Shown piece after piece: positions 18,001-26,657 of a stretch of 47,560 nt of DNA (the first letter of the stretch is position 1; each line of letters opens with the position of its first letter). The notes under the pieces were generated by a model. It had not been told where the DNA came from and searched no databases. It worked only from the letters and a program-made list of their open reading frames with translations. Source of the DNA: JAKJEP01 sp964580995 (GTDB lineage: Bacteria; Planctomycetota; Phycisphaerae; Sedimentisphaerales; SM23-30); assembly GCA_964580995.1 (NCBI GenBank), contig CAZOMV010000039.1, positions 1 to 47,560 of the forward strand, read 5' to 3'. The translations under genes and the position numbers were made by a program.

Positions 18001-18904
18001 GCGTGCCAAAGAGTATGAGGCGGCAGCGGCGGAAGTTCGCAAGTGGATGGAAGCCGAACCCGATCCGATGTCCTATTCCCAGCAACTGGCCGATATCTGG
18101 CTGGAAGCGGGTAAGCTGGAGGAGGCGGAAAAAGTAATATGGAATATTCGTCAGAATACGTCGTCCAATGACTGGCTCGAAACCCAGATCAAGCTGGAAA
18201 TTGCCAGGGAAAAGCCTGACGCTGCCTTTTATCTTCTCGATGAATATGCAGGCAAAGAAAATTCTTTGCCTGTGCAGTACATGAAAGTCAAAATATACGC
18301 CGCCCTGGGGAAGACGGATCAGGCGATCGAGTTATTAAAGCCAATCCTGGAAAGTGATCCGAAAAATAGTGAGATGCGATTGGAATACAGCATCTATCTC
18401 CAACGAGCCGGACGAAACACTGAAGCCATCGAAATCTTGGAAGAAATCCAGCGGGAAAATCCGGCCGATGCGGAGATAAAAAATAATATCGGGTATTTGA
18501 TGATCGAACAAGATTACCATATCGACCGAGCCGGCCAACTGGTAACGGAGTCTCTGGAGGCGGATCCCCAGTCTGCAGCCACTCTGGATAGTGTGGGGTG
18601 GTGGTATTATAAAAAGGGTCAGTTTGAAACGGCACTGCAATTTTTGTATCAGTCCGCCGCCCGCATGGTGCGTGTCGATTCGGAAGTGCTGGAGCATTTA
18701 GGCGATACCCTGTATCGTTTGAATCGCGAAAAAGAAGCACAGGTTTACTGGCGGCTGGCCCTGGAGGACGTGGAATCCAGATTAATAACGGAAAGGTATT
18801 TAAAAGATAGTAAATTGCTGATAGAAAAGAAGTTACAGCAATGCAGAGAGGGTCTTAAGCCCGATATTTCTCCCTTATTTGCAAACCAGCCTCTTGGCGA
18901 TTGA
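15011..18904 (+). CDS. Giant TPR-repeat lipoprotein
   Basis: A 1297-residue protein built almost wholly of tetratricopeptide-like helical repeats. The N-terminus has a hydrophobic segment ending in the lipobox IMPGC (Cys29), so it should be lipid-anchored in the envelope. TPR-type units are clear near 120-190 (KGLYKEAIDILLQGLAADP), 490-600, and at the C-terminus, where DSVGWWYYKKGQFETALQF is a classic unit. Such proteins act as scaffolds; the related arrangement in PelB/PgaA or PEP-CTERM export systems is a possible analogy, but no export genes lie nearby. It reads towards yebC, 76 bp downstream. The partner is unknown. Confidence 0.85.
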   Translation: MSKKVRSIPGIGLVGILLWAGFGFIMPGCQSRTGDVGRLEAGESQITGDSEAGPYARVSPRELNPNLTDEQLSRMYVRLAEVPFAADPNISTLLADTDNSQSQGISCNPAAGKDYLQGRWLIRKGLYKEAIDILLQGLAADPNSSTISQLVAEAYFQTANISAGSEACKKVLRRDPANMAAFQMLGNAALAKGDQSHAAWLFKQALSCPAATTDNSMTTVARLSLAGSLLDMGYSSAAAEQYHQVYRLLLEQSRYSQSNPLLKEFVRQLHLPLLTQASIFVQMGQLDQAVDALQEAQQLLSGDIDLVSAFTISLAKQRKPIRQRYNQVSLFCRYLLTIVEEKEEVLDLFYEACGEMSKEEAYPMELAGWYKPKGLGKPLLSAREYAAGLILCGEKEKAREILTPLLKKSREPERVYFDLARLDGRDHRWQEMIFDYGQVLEMNPESHAAILAELDAIRENIPELSQQIQLWGETLDSTVSFGSSFFIGHLLDESGEAEAAETYYRQALDKNPDFLESRIHLVELLLRSEKYEEILQWAGENGVSDPQLISQVARAYTGLGQFGKAEEKYRHLIELRQDDVDAYLSLGEVLYKEMAHSQAEDVLLRVLNNWPGREDVYRELLKLYADWSVQKNQDEQLRLRAEKRAREMLARWLDYKAESEQRKNPFAPRKEPAPTQDVIITLEALARQYPDGRIVGILLSGLYAAADQNDNAVREIERISVYYPDDEEVLKLAAELNEKAGNLNLAAELRYRIWQFKPENTQFLATVLQAMRQAGKYQQALDILLRAVGEEPWIRKPSEPDPPPDSHVPVLEEDIAGQSQEDGSLTAIRILQAEAVRLFMITRHYPQAVDLFDKWLHELHAMDSAGTDRETSEQREQRDSTVRNVTESLLWALIESNQFDRVEQEIVQYYRLDHPQDDNIALYLVRSLNVRQLYPQSLAVLEKLLVEKPDNMLLRLSMAMTRIESGQAENGIQMAREWLAAQPDSQERQRLLILTLRRAKEYEAAAAEVRKWMEAEPDPMSYSQQLADIWLEAGKLEEAEKVIWNIRQNTSSNDWLETQIKLEIAREKPDAAFYLLDEYAGKENSLPVQYMKVKIYAALGKTDQAIELLKPILESDPKNSEMRLEYSIYLQRAGRNTEAIEILEEIQRENPADAEIKNNIGYLMIEQDYHIDRAGQLVTESLEADPQSAATLDSVGWWYYKKGQFETALQFLYQSAARMVRVDSEVLEHLGDTLYRLNREKEAQVYWRLALEDVESRLITERYLKDSKLLIEKKLQQCREGLKPDISPLFANQPLGD

Positions 18905-18980
18905 CCCCCGGTCTTGTATAATGGTTTTTTGTGTGTATCGTTATCGTATAAAGTTGCATTGGTAAAAACGGAGTAAGAGT

Positions 18981-19730
18981 ATGTCAGGACATTCGCATTG
19001 GTCTGGTATCAAACACAAAAAGGCTGCTATCGATGCCAAACGGGGCAAACTTTGGAGCAAGCTGGCTCGTAATATCATTGTCGCCGCCAAAGCCGGGGGG
19101 GGTGATCCTGCTGCCAACCTTTCTCTCCGTTATGCCATTGACAAATCCAAAGAAGCCAATATGCCCAAAGACACGATTGAAAAAGCGATCAAGAAAGGCA
19201 CTGGCGATCTGGATGGCGTGAATTACGAAGAAATTATTTATGAAGGCTATGGCATCAATGGCGTTGCGATTATGTGCCAGGTTCTTACCGACAATCGAAA
19301 CCGAACCGCTTCGGAACTTCGGAAGATATTTGACAGTCGGGGCGGTGCCCTGGGCGCTACCGGGTGTGTCGCCTGGATGTTCAGCAAGAAGGGGTATTTC
19401 AGCATTCAGGCCAAGGACGCGGACGAGGAAAGCCTGATGGAACTGGCCCTGGAAGCCGGCGCGGACGATGTGCAGCGGGTTGACGATGCCTTTGAAATTA
19501 CCTGTATGGTCGAATCCTTCCAGTCGATCAAGGAGGCACTAACTGCCAAGCAGATTCCGATTCAGGTGGCGGAAATTTCTCAGGTGCCTTCCTCTACCAT
19601 TGAATTAAACGAAGAAAGTGCCCGAAAAATTCTTGCCCTGATGGAAGAACTCGAAGATCAGGACGATGTGCAGAATGTGTACGCGAATTTCGATATTCCG
19701 GCGGAGATCGCTGCCAAATTAGGCGGTTAA
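18981..19730 (+). CDS. yebC: YebC/PmpR family protein
   Basis: A 249-residue cytoplasmic protein of the YebC/TACO1 family, known as a DNA-binding regulator and, in recent work, a translation factor for proline-rich stretches. The N-terminus MSGHSHWSGIKHKKAAIDAK is diagnostic, followed by MPKDTIEKAIKKGTG (56-70) and LTDNRNRT near 101. The length is normal. GGAGTAAG precedes the ATG. The following metallo-hydrolase starts 7 bp after its stop, so the two form an operon. Confidence 0.95.
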   Translation: MSGHSHWSGIKHKKAAIDAKRGKLWSKLARNIIVAAKAGGGDPAANLSLRYAIDKSKEANMPKDTIEKAIKKGTGDLDGVNYEEIIYEGYGINGVAIMCQVLTDNRNRTASELRKIFDSRGGALGATGCVAWMFSKKGYFSIQAKDADEESLMELALEAGADDVQRVDDAFEITCMVESFQSIKEALTAKQIPIQVAEISQVPSSTIELNEESARKILALMEELEDQDDVQNVYANFDIPAEIAAKLGG

Positions 19731-19736
19731 ACACGG

Positions 19737-20498
19737 ATGTTGAGCTGTTCCCTGCAAAGTGGCTCGAATGGAAACTGCATTTATGTGGAAACGGAAGATG
19801 CCCGTCTTCTTTTTGATGCGGGGATTAGCGGATCGACTGCCCAATTGCGTCTGGCACGGCATGGCCGCGATATTCAGGATGTCCAGGCGCTGATTATCAG
19901 TCACAATCACACCGATCATGTCCGTTGTGCGGGTGTTTTTCATCGGAAGTTCCACTTGCCGATATTTATCTCCCATGGCTCCTGGCAGGCGGCGAAAAGC
20001 GGCATGGGTAAGGTTGACAATGTGACCTGCTTCGCCGGGGGTGAGGTTTTGCAGTTTGGAAATACCCGTGTCGCTACGATTCCCACCCCTCATGACGGCC
20101 GGGAAGGCGTTGCTTTTGTTATTCAGCACAAAAAGGAAAAACTGGGCATTTTCACCGATCTGGGCCATCGCTTTGCCGGGATTGAAGAGTGGATCGCGGA
20201 TCTGGATGGCCTCTACCTGGAAAGCAATTATGACCCGCAGATGCTGGCGCAGGGGCCTTATCCGCCCTGGCTCCAGCGGCGTATTGCCGGTCAAGGCGGA
20301 CACATCTCGAATGGGGAAGCCGCGGAAATGATTCGCGATTGCGGCTCCCGGATCAAGCTGGTGATCCTCGCCCATCTGAGCGAACATAACAACCATCCCG
20401 AACTGGCACTGCAAACGTTTCGAAAGGTGCTCTCGGACCGTTTTCCCGTTTGTCTGGCCTCGCGTTATGACGGCAGTGACATGTTTGAGATTCTATAG
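19737..20498 (+). CDS. MBL-fold metallo-hydrolase, YycJ/WalJ-like
   Basis: A 253-residue metallo-beta-lactamase-fold enzyme. It opens with CSLQSGSNGNCIYVE, the usual start of YycJ/WalJ nuclease-like proteins, and has the metal motif SHNHTDH (His-x-His-x-Asp-His) near 55-61, His near 119 (PTPHDG), Asp in TDLGH and a late His in LAHLSEHNN. All ligands are there. YycJ is linked to double-strand DNA processing in Firmicutes. Translation is probably coupled to yebC. The gene is convergent with rpoN, 50 bp apart. Confidence 0.85.
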   Translation: MLSCSLQSGSNGNCIYVETEDARLLFDAGISGSTAQLRLARHGRDIQDVQALIISHNHTDHVRCAGVFHRKFHLPIFISHGSWQAAKSGMGKVDNVTCFAGGEVLQFGNTRVATIPTPHDGREGVAFVIQHKKEKLGIFTDLGHRFAGIEEWIADLDGLYLESNYDPQMLAQGPYPPWLQRRIAGQGGHISNGEAAEMIRDCGSRIKLVILAHLSEHNNHPELALQTFRKVLSDRFPVCLASRYDGSDMFEIL

Positions 20499-20548
20499 TG
20501 CCGGCGGAAGAAAAAAACACCCGGACCAAATGGGGTTCAAAACTTTCG

Positions 20549-22024
20549 TTATTTAAATTCTTTACGCCGACGAGCGGGGGGGATGTTGAGGATACTTCGG
20601 TATTTAGCGATGGTTCGACGGGCGAGCTGGAGGCCGTGTTTTTGCATTTCAACGACCAGATCATCGTCGCTGAAGGGCTTGTTTTTATTTTCGTTGTTAA
20701 TCACTTCTTCCAGTTTGGCTTTGACGGCATCCCAGCTAACGCTTTCCCCCTGGGCGTTTTCGGTGCCGCCGCTGAAGAAAAACCGCAGCGGATAGATCCC
20801 GTTGGGCATTTGAATGTATTTGCCCGCCACAGCGCGTGAAACCGTTCCGACGTGAATTCCCAATTCCTGGGCGACATCGACCATCGGCAGGGGCTTGAGA
20901 TGCAGGGGGCCGTTTTCCATAAAAGCACGCTGGTTCTTGAGAACATGGTTGACTACCCGCAGGAGGGTGGCTTTCCGCTGTTCGATCGATTCAATCAGCC
21001 ATTTGGCGGAGCGAACATTATTTTGCAGGAATTCTTTCGCCTCGGAAGACAAGGGTCCTTTTTTCATCATGTCCCGATACATCTGATTGATTTTGAGGGC
21101 GGGCATACTGCCGTCGCTGAGCCTGGCTTCATACGTATCGTTCATCTCATTATATTCCACGATGATATCGGGGATAATATGAGGGGAGTCCACCCGACCG
21201 ATCTGGAGGCCGGGGCGGGGGTCCAAACGGGAAATCACTTTTATGGCGGCCTGAATCGCGGCGATGCTTTTCCCGGTTTTTCGGGCTATGACGGGGAATC
21301 GATTCATTTCGATGTCTTTGAGATGATGACTGATCAGATCGATTTCAAAACTTCGATCCTCCGGACTGTTGCGCAACTGAATGATCATGCATTCCGCCAG
21401 ATTACGAGCGCCCGATCCGACCGGTTCCAGCGTCTGCACCATTTTCAGGGCCTGTTCCATTTGCGCCAGCGTGATTTCTTCCCGGGCGTTATTGCGCAAC
21501 GTATCGAGAGGAATACTCAGATACCCGGCGGCATCGATGGCGTCAATAATGATCGTGCCGGCTTTTTTCAGGATGGGTTCACATTCGATAAACAACCATT
21601 GGTTGTGCAGATATTCGTTGAGCGATTGCCCGGGAGCGGCGGTGTTTTGCATCGCTTCGAGTTTGCGATCCGGTTCATCCGCGGCCCGGCGCGTTTGGAC
21701 GTACGAACTGCGTAAAAGGTAATCATCAAAATCGCTGTCCAGATTGCCCAGCCGCTCAAAATCTTCCCGTTTGGCGTTGTCGTCTTTAATGACCAGGGTC
21801 TGTTCCCCTTCCGGCAGATCGGAAGAGTTATTCGTATCGCTAGAGGAGCTATCCCCCTGGGGAGTCTCATCATATTCCAGCAGAGGGTTGGAAAGCATTT
21901 CCTGTTCGATCCGCTCCTGCAGGGCCAGAAGCGGCAGTTGCAAAATTTCCATGGACTGGATCATGCGCGGAGCCAGCATCATTCGCTGTTCCATTCTCAT
22001 GTTTTGCGACATGTCCAGACGCAT
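20549..22024 (-). CDS. rpoN: RNA polymerase sigma-54 factor
   Basis: A 491-residue sigma-54. Region I, which contacts activators and core polymerase, is clear at the N-terminus (MMLAPRMIQSMEILQLPLLAL, read from about 15). An acidic region II near 55-110 is rich in Asp/Ser. The helix-turn-helix near 375-395 reads DVAQELGIHVGTVSRAV, and the RpoN box ARRTIAKYRS is at 468-477. AAAGGATCA precedes the ATG. No enhancer-binding activator is encoded in this window and I found no clear GG-N10-GC promoter here, so its targets lie elsewhere. It follows recR on the same strand with a 142-bp AT-rich gap. Confidence 0.96.
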   Translation of the reverse strand: MRLDMSQNMRMEQRMMLAPRMIQSMEILQLPLLALQERIEQEMLSNPLLEYDETPQGDSSSSDTNNSSDLPEGEQTLVIKDDNAKREDFERLGNLDSDFDDYLLRSSYVQTRRAADEPDRKLEAMQNTAAPGQSLNEYLHNQWLFIECEPILKKAGTIIIDAIDAAGYLSIPLDTLRNNAREEITLAQMEQALKMVQTLEPVGSGARNLAECMIIQLRNSPEDRSFEIDLISHHLKDIEMNRFPVIARKTGKSIAAIQAAIKVISRLDPRPGLQIGRVDSPHIIPDIIVEYNEMNDTYEARLSDGSMPALKINQMYRDMMKKGPLSSEAKEFLQNNVRSAKWLIESIEQRKATLLRVVNHVLKNQRAFMENGPLHLKPLPMVDVAQELGIHVGTVSRAVAGKYIQMPNGIYPLRFFFSGGTENAQGESVSWDAVKAKLEEVINNENKNKPFSDDDLVVEMQKHGLQLARRTIAKYRSILNIPPARRRKEFK

Positions 22025-22166
22025 TAACTGATCCTTTCTTCTCTGGTTATCGGTCCTGTTTTACGTGTTGGAGCCGGTTTTCAGTATTTTTATCGTCACT
22101 TTCGGCGGTTCAGTTTGTTAGTAAATCCATATAATTTCCACTGTAACTAATATACTATATAAACAA

Positions 22167-22769
22167 TTACATGGGTACCCGGCCGGAAATGGCATCGCTC
22201 AGAATATTTTTATTGGCAAATTCGATGCTGCTACCGGTGGGCAGGCCGCGGGCCAGACGGGTGATTTTTACATCCATATCGCTCAGCAAAGAGGTGATAT
22301 ATAATGCGGTTCCATCGCCTTCCATGTTCGGATTGGTAGCCATGACCACCTCCTTGATATCGCCGGCCTCCACCCGTTTGACCAGGTCATCGATGGTCAG
22401 GTCATCGGGGGTAATGCCTTCCAGGGGCGCCAGGTGGCCCAGCAGGACATGATAGACCCAGTTGCACATCCCGGTTTCTTCCAGATTGATCAGATCCTTG
22501 GGCTGCTCCACCACGCAGAGAATCGAATGGTCCCGCCGCTGATCCCGGCAAATATCACACAATTCCTGCTCGCAGAAATTGTGGCAGCGGCGGCAGTTTC
22601 GAATCTGGGTTTTCACCTGATGAATGGCCTCCGCCAAAGCCAGTGCTTCCTCGGCGGGCTGTTTCAGGATAAAGTAGGCCAACCGTTCCGCGGTACGCGG
22701 CCCGATTCCGGGCAGTTTGCGAAACCGCTCCATGAGCCGATTCATGCTTTCTGTGTGAACATTACTCAT
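22167..22769 (-). CDS. recR: Recombination mediator RecR
   Basis: A 200-residue RecR, which with RecO/RecF loads RecA on gapped DNA. The helix-hairpin-helix LPGIGPRTAERLAY is at 19-32, the C4 zinc finger uses Cys59, Cys62, Cys71 and Cys74, and a TOPRIM domain follows (CVVEQPKDL, ATNPNMEGDGTALY). The C-terminal Walker-like LARGLPTGSSIEFAN is intact. Its ATG overlaps the ybaB stop by 4 bases (ATGA), so the two are translationally coupled in the dnaX-ybaB-recR block. Confidence 0.97.
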   Translation of the reverse strand: MSNVHTESMNRLMERFRKLPGIGPRTAERLAYFILKQPAEEALALAEAIHQVKTQIRNCRRCHNFCEQELCDICRDQRRDHSILCVVEQPKDLINLEETGMCNWVYHVLLGHLAPLEGITPDDLTIDDLVKRVEAGDIKEVVMATNPNMEGDGTALYITSLLSDMDVKITRLARGLPTGSSIEFANKNILSDAISGRVPM

Positions 22770-23107
22770 CCGAACATCTTTGCTATGTTTTCCAGACCCG
22801 GGATATTAAATCCACCGGTCAGCCGGGCCATTTCCTGTTTCATTTCTTCCTGACTTTTCGCGACCGCGGCGTTGACGGCGGCCTTGACGAGGTCTTCGAG
22901 CATTTCCAGATCATTGACATCCACGGCCTGGGGATCAATTTTCAGGCCCACCAGCTCGCTGTGGCCGTTGACGGTGGCTGTTACCATGCCGCCGCCGCTG
23001 CTGGCCTGGACCGTCTTTTTCCGCAGATCTTCCTGCATCTGCTTCATATTGGCCTGCATCTGTTTGACCTGGCCCATTATATTTCCTAAATCACCGAGTC
23101 CTGCCAT
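22766..23107 (-). CDS. ybaB: YbaB/EbfC nucleoid-associated protein
   Basis: A 113-residue small DNA-binding protein, normal length for the family. MGQVKQMQANMKQMQEDL forms the N-terminal helix, followed by the beta-sheet segment GGGMVTATVNGHSELVGLKIDP and a C-terminal helix with Met/Lys-rich ends. It acts as a dimer that bends or bridges DNA. It lies 14 bp after dnaX and overlaps recR by 4 bases. Confidence 0.96.
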   Translation of the reverse strand: MAGLGDLGNIMGQVKQMQANMKQMQEDLRKKTVQASSGGGMVTATVNGHSELVGLKIDPQAVDVNDLEMLEDLVKAAVNAAVAKSQEEMKQEMARLTGGFNIPGLENIAKMFG

Positions 23108-23121
23108 GGCTGATTCCTTTC

Positions 23122-24867
23122 TTATGTGATTTCATAATTCGACCGCTCGACCGATTTGACTTTGCCGCCGAGAACTTCCTGCACTTGCTTTACCTTTGGG
23201 TCGGAGATGGCGGCGTCGATTTCCTTTTGGCTGGGTTTGGCGCCGGGTGCAATCGGTGAGTGTCCATTTGCCGGGTGAGCGGGATCGGCTGTTTCGCGCA
23301 GGGGGGCCAGGACCAGTTTCACCGGGCTGGAGAAAATTCCTTGCAAGGCCTGTTCAATTTGCTGGATGTAATTCGGGTTTTCGGATAAAAATTTATAATT
23401 GCCGCTGTGCTGGGAGGGATATTCGATGGTTAACTGGTTATTTTGCCACTGGATCGGCTGGGCCTGGTTCAAAAATAAGCTGAATTGGCTGCGGCCCTGC
23501 TTGCTCAGTTCGAGCATGATTTTAGACCAGTTGTTCTGTAAATATTCCAGGGTTACGGCGGGGGCCGGCGTCGAACCGGCGGGATTTTGTTCCGGCTCGG
23601 CGGCTTTTGTCCGGGTACTGCCGGGCGGGGCAGCGGGGGCCGGACGAGCACCGGTCATAACGCTGCCCGTTCGCTGGGGAGAGGGAGCACTGCCCGATGG
23701 ATTTTGGAAACCGGTATCCGCCGCCTGTAAATTCTGGATTTGTTCCAGGATGGCCTTGGTATCGCTGAAACGGTCATTGGCGGTCAATCGCACAATCGCC
23801 GCCTCCAACAACGCCCGGCTGGAGCCGCTGGATTTGATGGCCCGGCGGAGCTCTTCCATTACCGTAATGTTATAGACCAGGGCCGCATCGTCAAATAATT
23901 TCGATTGCTCCATCGTCTTGGTTCGGATGGCTTCGTCATCGAGTTCCACCAGCTCGGTTTCCGCGCCGCAATTCCGCAAGATCATTAAATCGCGGAAATG
24001 GTTTTGCAATGCCTCCGCCAACTGTTCCAGGGCCAATCCTTCCTGGAGAACCAGATCAATGCGATTCAATGCCCCGGCCAGATCATTTTCTCCGATGGCG
24101 GAGACCAACTCGATGATCCGCTCGGAGCGGGGGGTGCCCAGCAGATCCTGCAGCAGCGACAGAGACAATTTTCCATCCGACATGCTTAAAATCTGGTCCA
24201 ACAGGGATAACGCATCCCGCATCGATCCGTTAGCCAGCCGGGCTACCCGCCGCACGAGGGCTTCTTCCGCTTCCACCCCTTCGCCCTGAAGTACTTTTTG
24301 CAACTGGCGGGCGATGTCTTTCATTTGAATATTGCGAAAATCAAAACGCTGGCAACGGGAAAGGATGGTTGCCAGGATCTTGTTTGGTTCGGTGGTGGCC
24401 AGAATGAATTTTACATGGTCTGGCGGTTCTTCCAGGGTTTTCAGTAGGGCGTTAAAGGCACTGACCGAGAGCATATGCACTTCGTCGATGATATAAATCT
24501 TGAAGCGGGCCCGGGCCGGCCGGTAAATGGCGTTCTGTCGCAGTTCCCGGATATGCTCGACGCCGGTGTTGGAGGCCCCGTCGATCTCCAGTACGTCAAT
24601 ATCCTCCCCTTCACTGATGGCCAGGCAGCTTTCACATTTACAGCAGGGGGTGGTGGTCGGTTTATCGAAGGCCAGACAGTTCATCGCCTTGGCTAAAATG
24701 CGAGCCATACTCGTTTTGCCCACGCCTCGAGTACCGGTGAATAAATAGGCGTGTGCCACCCGGTCGGTCGCGATGGCATTTTTTAACGTTTGGGCGACCG
24801 CTTCCTGACCGACCACATCCTCAAATGAGTCGGACCGATATCGCCTTGCCAGGACTGTATAAGACAT
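23122..24867 (-). CDS. dnaX: DNA polymerase III subunits gamma and tau
   Basis: A 581-residue clamp-loader ATPase. Walker A GTRGVGKT is at 45-52; the zinc module uses Cys64, Cys75, Cys78 and Cys81; Walker B DEVHML follows near 126, and sensor 1 FILATTEPNKI near 150. Domain III ends near 360. A Pro/Ala/Gly-rich linker (about 390-435) leads to a C-terminal tau-like domain that would contact the polymerase. No A-rich slippery run that would make a separate gamma form was recognised. The gene follows the SRP RNA on the same strand, as in Bacillus. Confidence 0.96.
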   Translation of the reverse strand: MSYTVLARRYRSDSFEDVVGQEAVAQTLKNAIATDRVAHAYLFTGTRGVGKTSMARILAKAMNCLAFDKPTTTPCCKCESCLAISEGEDIDVLEIDGASNTGVEHIRELRQNAIYRPARARFKIYIIDEVHMLSVSAFNALLKTLEEPPDHVKFILATTEPNKILATILSRCQRFDFRNIQMKDIARQLQKVLQGEGVEAEEALVRRVARLANGSMRDALSLLDQILSMSDGKLSLSLLQDLLGTPRSERIIELVSAIGENDLAGALNRIDLVLQEGLALEQLAEALQNHFRDLMILRNCGAETELVELDDEAIRTKTMEQSKLFDDAALVYNITVMEELRRAIKSSGSSRALLEAAIVRLTANDRFSDTKAILEQIQNLQAADTGFQNPSGSAPSPQRTGSVMTGARPAPAAPPGSTRTKAAEPEQNPAGSTPAPAVTLEYLQNNWSKIMLELSKQGRSQFSLFLNQAQPIQWQNNQLTIEYPSQHSGNYKFLSENPNYIQQIEQALQGIFSSPVKLVLAPLRETADPAHPANGHSPIAPGAKPSQKEIDAAISDPKVKQVQEVLGGKVKSVERSNYEIT

Positions 24868-24924
24868 GTTCGCTCTCTAACCTGTTCCCTTCACAGGGAC
24901 TACCTACCTGATTCTAATCAAAAA

Positions 24925-25198
24925 AATGGCCGTGCACTTTTCTTCGAATCAATTGCCCTGGGTATGTCACCTCAGCAGACTCCCGTCAGGTAATACCACG
25001 GCACAACGAAACGATTCGCTTATGGCTGCTCCGTTCCCGGCCTGACCAGGTTCACGTCGTTCGTTTGCATGGGACCCAACGATCAATGTCTTTTGAGACA
25101 ATAGTGGCCCAAAACAAAGGACCCTTGGAAAAGAATTCAGCCTCGCTAGAGCGGATTGCGAGTTCAAGGTACCGCTAACACCCCGCCTAGCACGGCCA
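24925..25198 (-). ncRNA. ffs: Signal recognition particle RNA, large bacterial type
   Basis: Read on the minus strand the RNA begins GGCCGTGCTAGGCGGGG and continues with TAGCGG and CGCAATCCGCTCTAGC, the Alu-domain landmarks of Bacillus-type scRNA. The Ffh-binding domain IV is GGTCAGGCCGGGAACGG followed by AGCAGCC, with a GGAA tetraloop whose complement is at 25034-25037. The 3' end GTGCACGGCC pairs with the 5' end over 8 bp and runs into seven T, so closing helix and terminator coincide. The length, about 274 nt, equals that of B. subtilis (about 270), not the 114-nt E. coli form. It targets membrane and exported proteins with Ffh. Confidence 0.95.
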
Positions 25199-25225
25199 AT
25201 TCCATTGAATTCCAGCAAAGCACAC

Positions 25226-25234
25226 ATTATACCA
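25226..25234 (-). promoter_or_regulatory. Extended -10 promoter of the SRP RNA
   Basis: On the minus strand TGGTATAAT forms an extended -10 element (TGn plus a perfect TATAAT), placing the start about 10-20 bases before the folded 5' end of the RNA. No good -35 hexamer is seen, which an extended -10 can tolerate. Confidence 0.6.
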
Positions 25235-25348
25235 CAGCATCTTAGCAAAGTCTATGCCCAAAACAAAAAATTTATAAAAACTTATAGGTTAAGAATTTAT
25301 GGGTTTTCTTTACAATGCTCGATGGGTAATTTTTTGGGGTAAATATTC

Positions 25349-25376
25349 TTGATTTAAACGTTCAATTTGGTATATT
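25349..25376 (+). promoter_or_regulatory. Likely sigma-70-type promoter of the zinc-ribbon membrane protein gene
   Basis: TTGATT (25349-25354) and TATATT (25371-25376) are spaced by 16 bases, about 117 bp before the start codon. The rest of 25235-25492 is AT-rich and shows no other gene or RNA. Confidence 0.5.
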
Positions 25377-25492
25377 CACTTATAGAAGTCCTTTTCTCAC
25401 AGGCATTTTTGAATTGTTGTGTTTTTTTAAAATCGGGCTGAAGTGCGGATTATTTAACTATTTTACTTTCGATTACATGGGAGGTATTGGAC

Positions 25493-26608
25493 ATGATCAA
25501 GTTTCATTGTTCGATATGCGAAAAAAAACTGGGTGTGCCAGTCAGTTATGCCGGTAAAAAAGTAAAATGTCCTCGATGTGCGAATCCAATCCGGGTACCC
25601 CATCCGCAGGAAGAGCCTGCCCAATACCCTATATCTGAAAATCCCGGCATCTGGACAGATGATATCTTGAATAGCAGTGTCGAAGCCAATACCGAAGCAA
25701 CCGGCGAAAGGGAAGAAAGTAGAGATGCCATTGTTGCTACGGAAGATGGGAATCGATGTCCGCAGTGCGGTGTTACTATCAGCAAGGGAACCATTTGTTC
25801 ATTCTGTGGATATAGGGTGGACCCGAACGACAAAAATTTCAGACCACGTGATGCCGAGGAAAAAAAATCTCCGACCAGTTTTAAGGGTGATTTGTTCCGC
25901 CTGGTTTCTCCCATCCATTGCCTGGGGGATGGAATCACCTTTTTCTTTCTTTTTGTGCTGTCGGTAATAGCCAGCCTGCCCTTGGGCGGGCCTTTGTTTG
26001 GGATGGCGAAATTTATGATCACGGCCTATATTTTTGCCTATATGTTTGACGTGTTGGTATCCACGGCTGGGGGAGAAGATGAATTGCCCAATCTGCCGGT
26101 TCTGACCGACTGGTGGGATGACATTATCCGGCCGTATTTGTTGTTTCAGTTCAGCTTTCTATATGCCCTGCTGCCGGGTATCGCGGCCCTGATTTATTTT
26201 TTGATTTCATTTTATGGTTCTGAGGTGGAGACCTTTCCTGCGAACCAGTTGGTTTTGCTGGTGGCTTTATTTGGGTTGGGATTGTTCTTTTGGCCGATGA
26301 CGATCATGGGGCTGGCCCTGGGGGGAAGCATTGTCACCATTCGGCCTGATTATGTACTGCGTTCGATCATGGGAACCTTCTTTCCGTATCTGGCGTGCTG
26401 TGTGAGTTTGTACTTATGCTGTCTGGCGTGGGGCATTTCGCATTTTTCCTTTAGTGCCGTTGTTGCTAAAGAAGGTTCGATAGCTGGTTATATCCTGATC
26501 GGCCTGGCCGGGCAAATAGGAGGCCTGTGCCTGTGGATATACGCCATGCGGACTATGGGGCTTCTCTACCGGCATTATAAGCATCGGCTGGCCTGGGATT
26601 TCGGATAA
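25493..26608 (+). CDS. Zinc-ribbon membrane protein of planctomycete type
   Basis: A 371-residue integral membrane protein. The start at 25493 is chosen because GGGAGGT lies 7 bases upstream; a TTG six bases earlier is less likely. The N-terminus is an MJ0042-like ribbon with Cys6, Cys9, Cys26 and Cys29 (CPRCANPIRVP), followed by a second ribbon of the form CPQC...CSFC near 85-105. From about residue 145 there are five or six membrane spans, with a conserved-looking loop LPNLPVLTDWWDDIIRPY between the second and third. Proteins with this layout are common in planctomycetes and have no known activity. It is convergent with the polysaccharide locus but is probably unrelated. Confidence 0.85.
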   Translation: MIKFHCSICEKKLGVPVSYAGKKVKCPRCANPIRVPHPQEEPAQYPISENPGIWTDDILNSSVEANTEATGEREESRDAIVATEDGNRCPQCGVTISKGTICSFCGYRVDPNDKNFRPRDAEEKKSPTSFKGDLFRLVSPIHCLGDGITFFFLFVLSVIASLPLGGPLFGMAKFMITAYIFAYMFDVLVSTAGGEDELPNLPVLTDWWDDIIRPYLLFQFSFLYALLPGIAALIYFLISFYGSEVETFPANQLVLLVALFGLGLFFWPMTIMGLALGGSIVTIRPDYVLRSIMGTFFPYLACCVSLYLCCLAWGISHFSFSAVVAKEGSIAGYILIGLAGQIGGLCLWIYAMRTMGLLYRHYKHRLAWDFG

Positions 26609-26657
26609 AATGTGAGCAAATCCAATACTCCTCTGGTGGAAGGGGGAAAGGACAGAC

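Noticed and set aside
24967..25248. A 93-codon minus-strand open frame
   Set aside because: It lies inside the SRP RNA, whose structure and landmarks explain the sequence.
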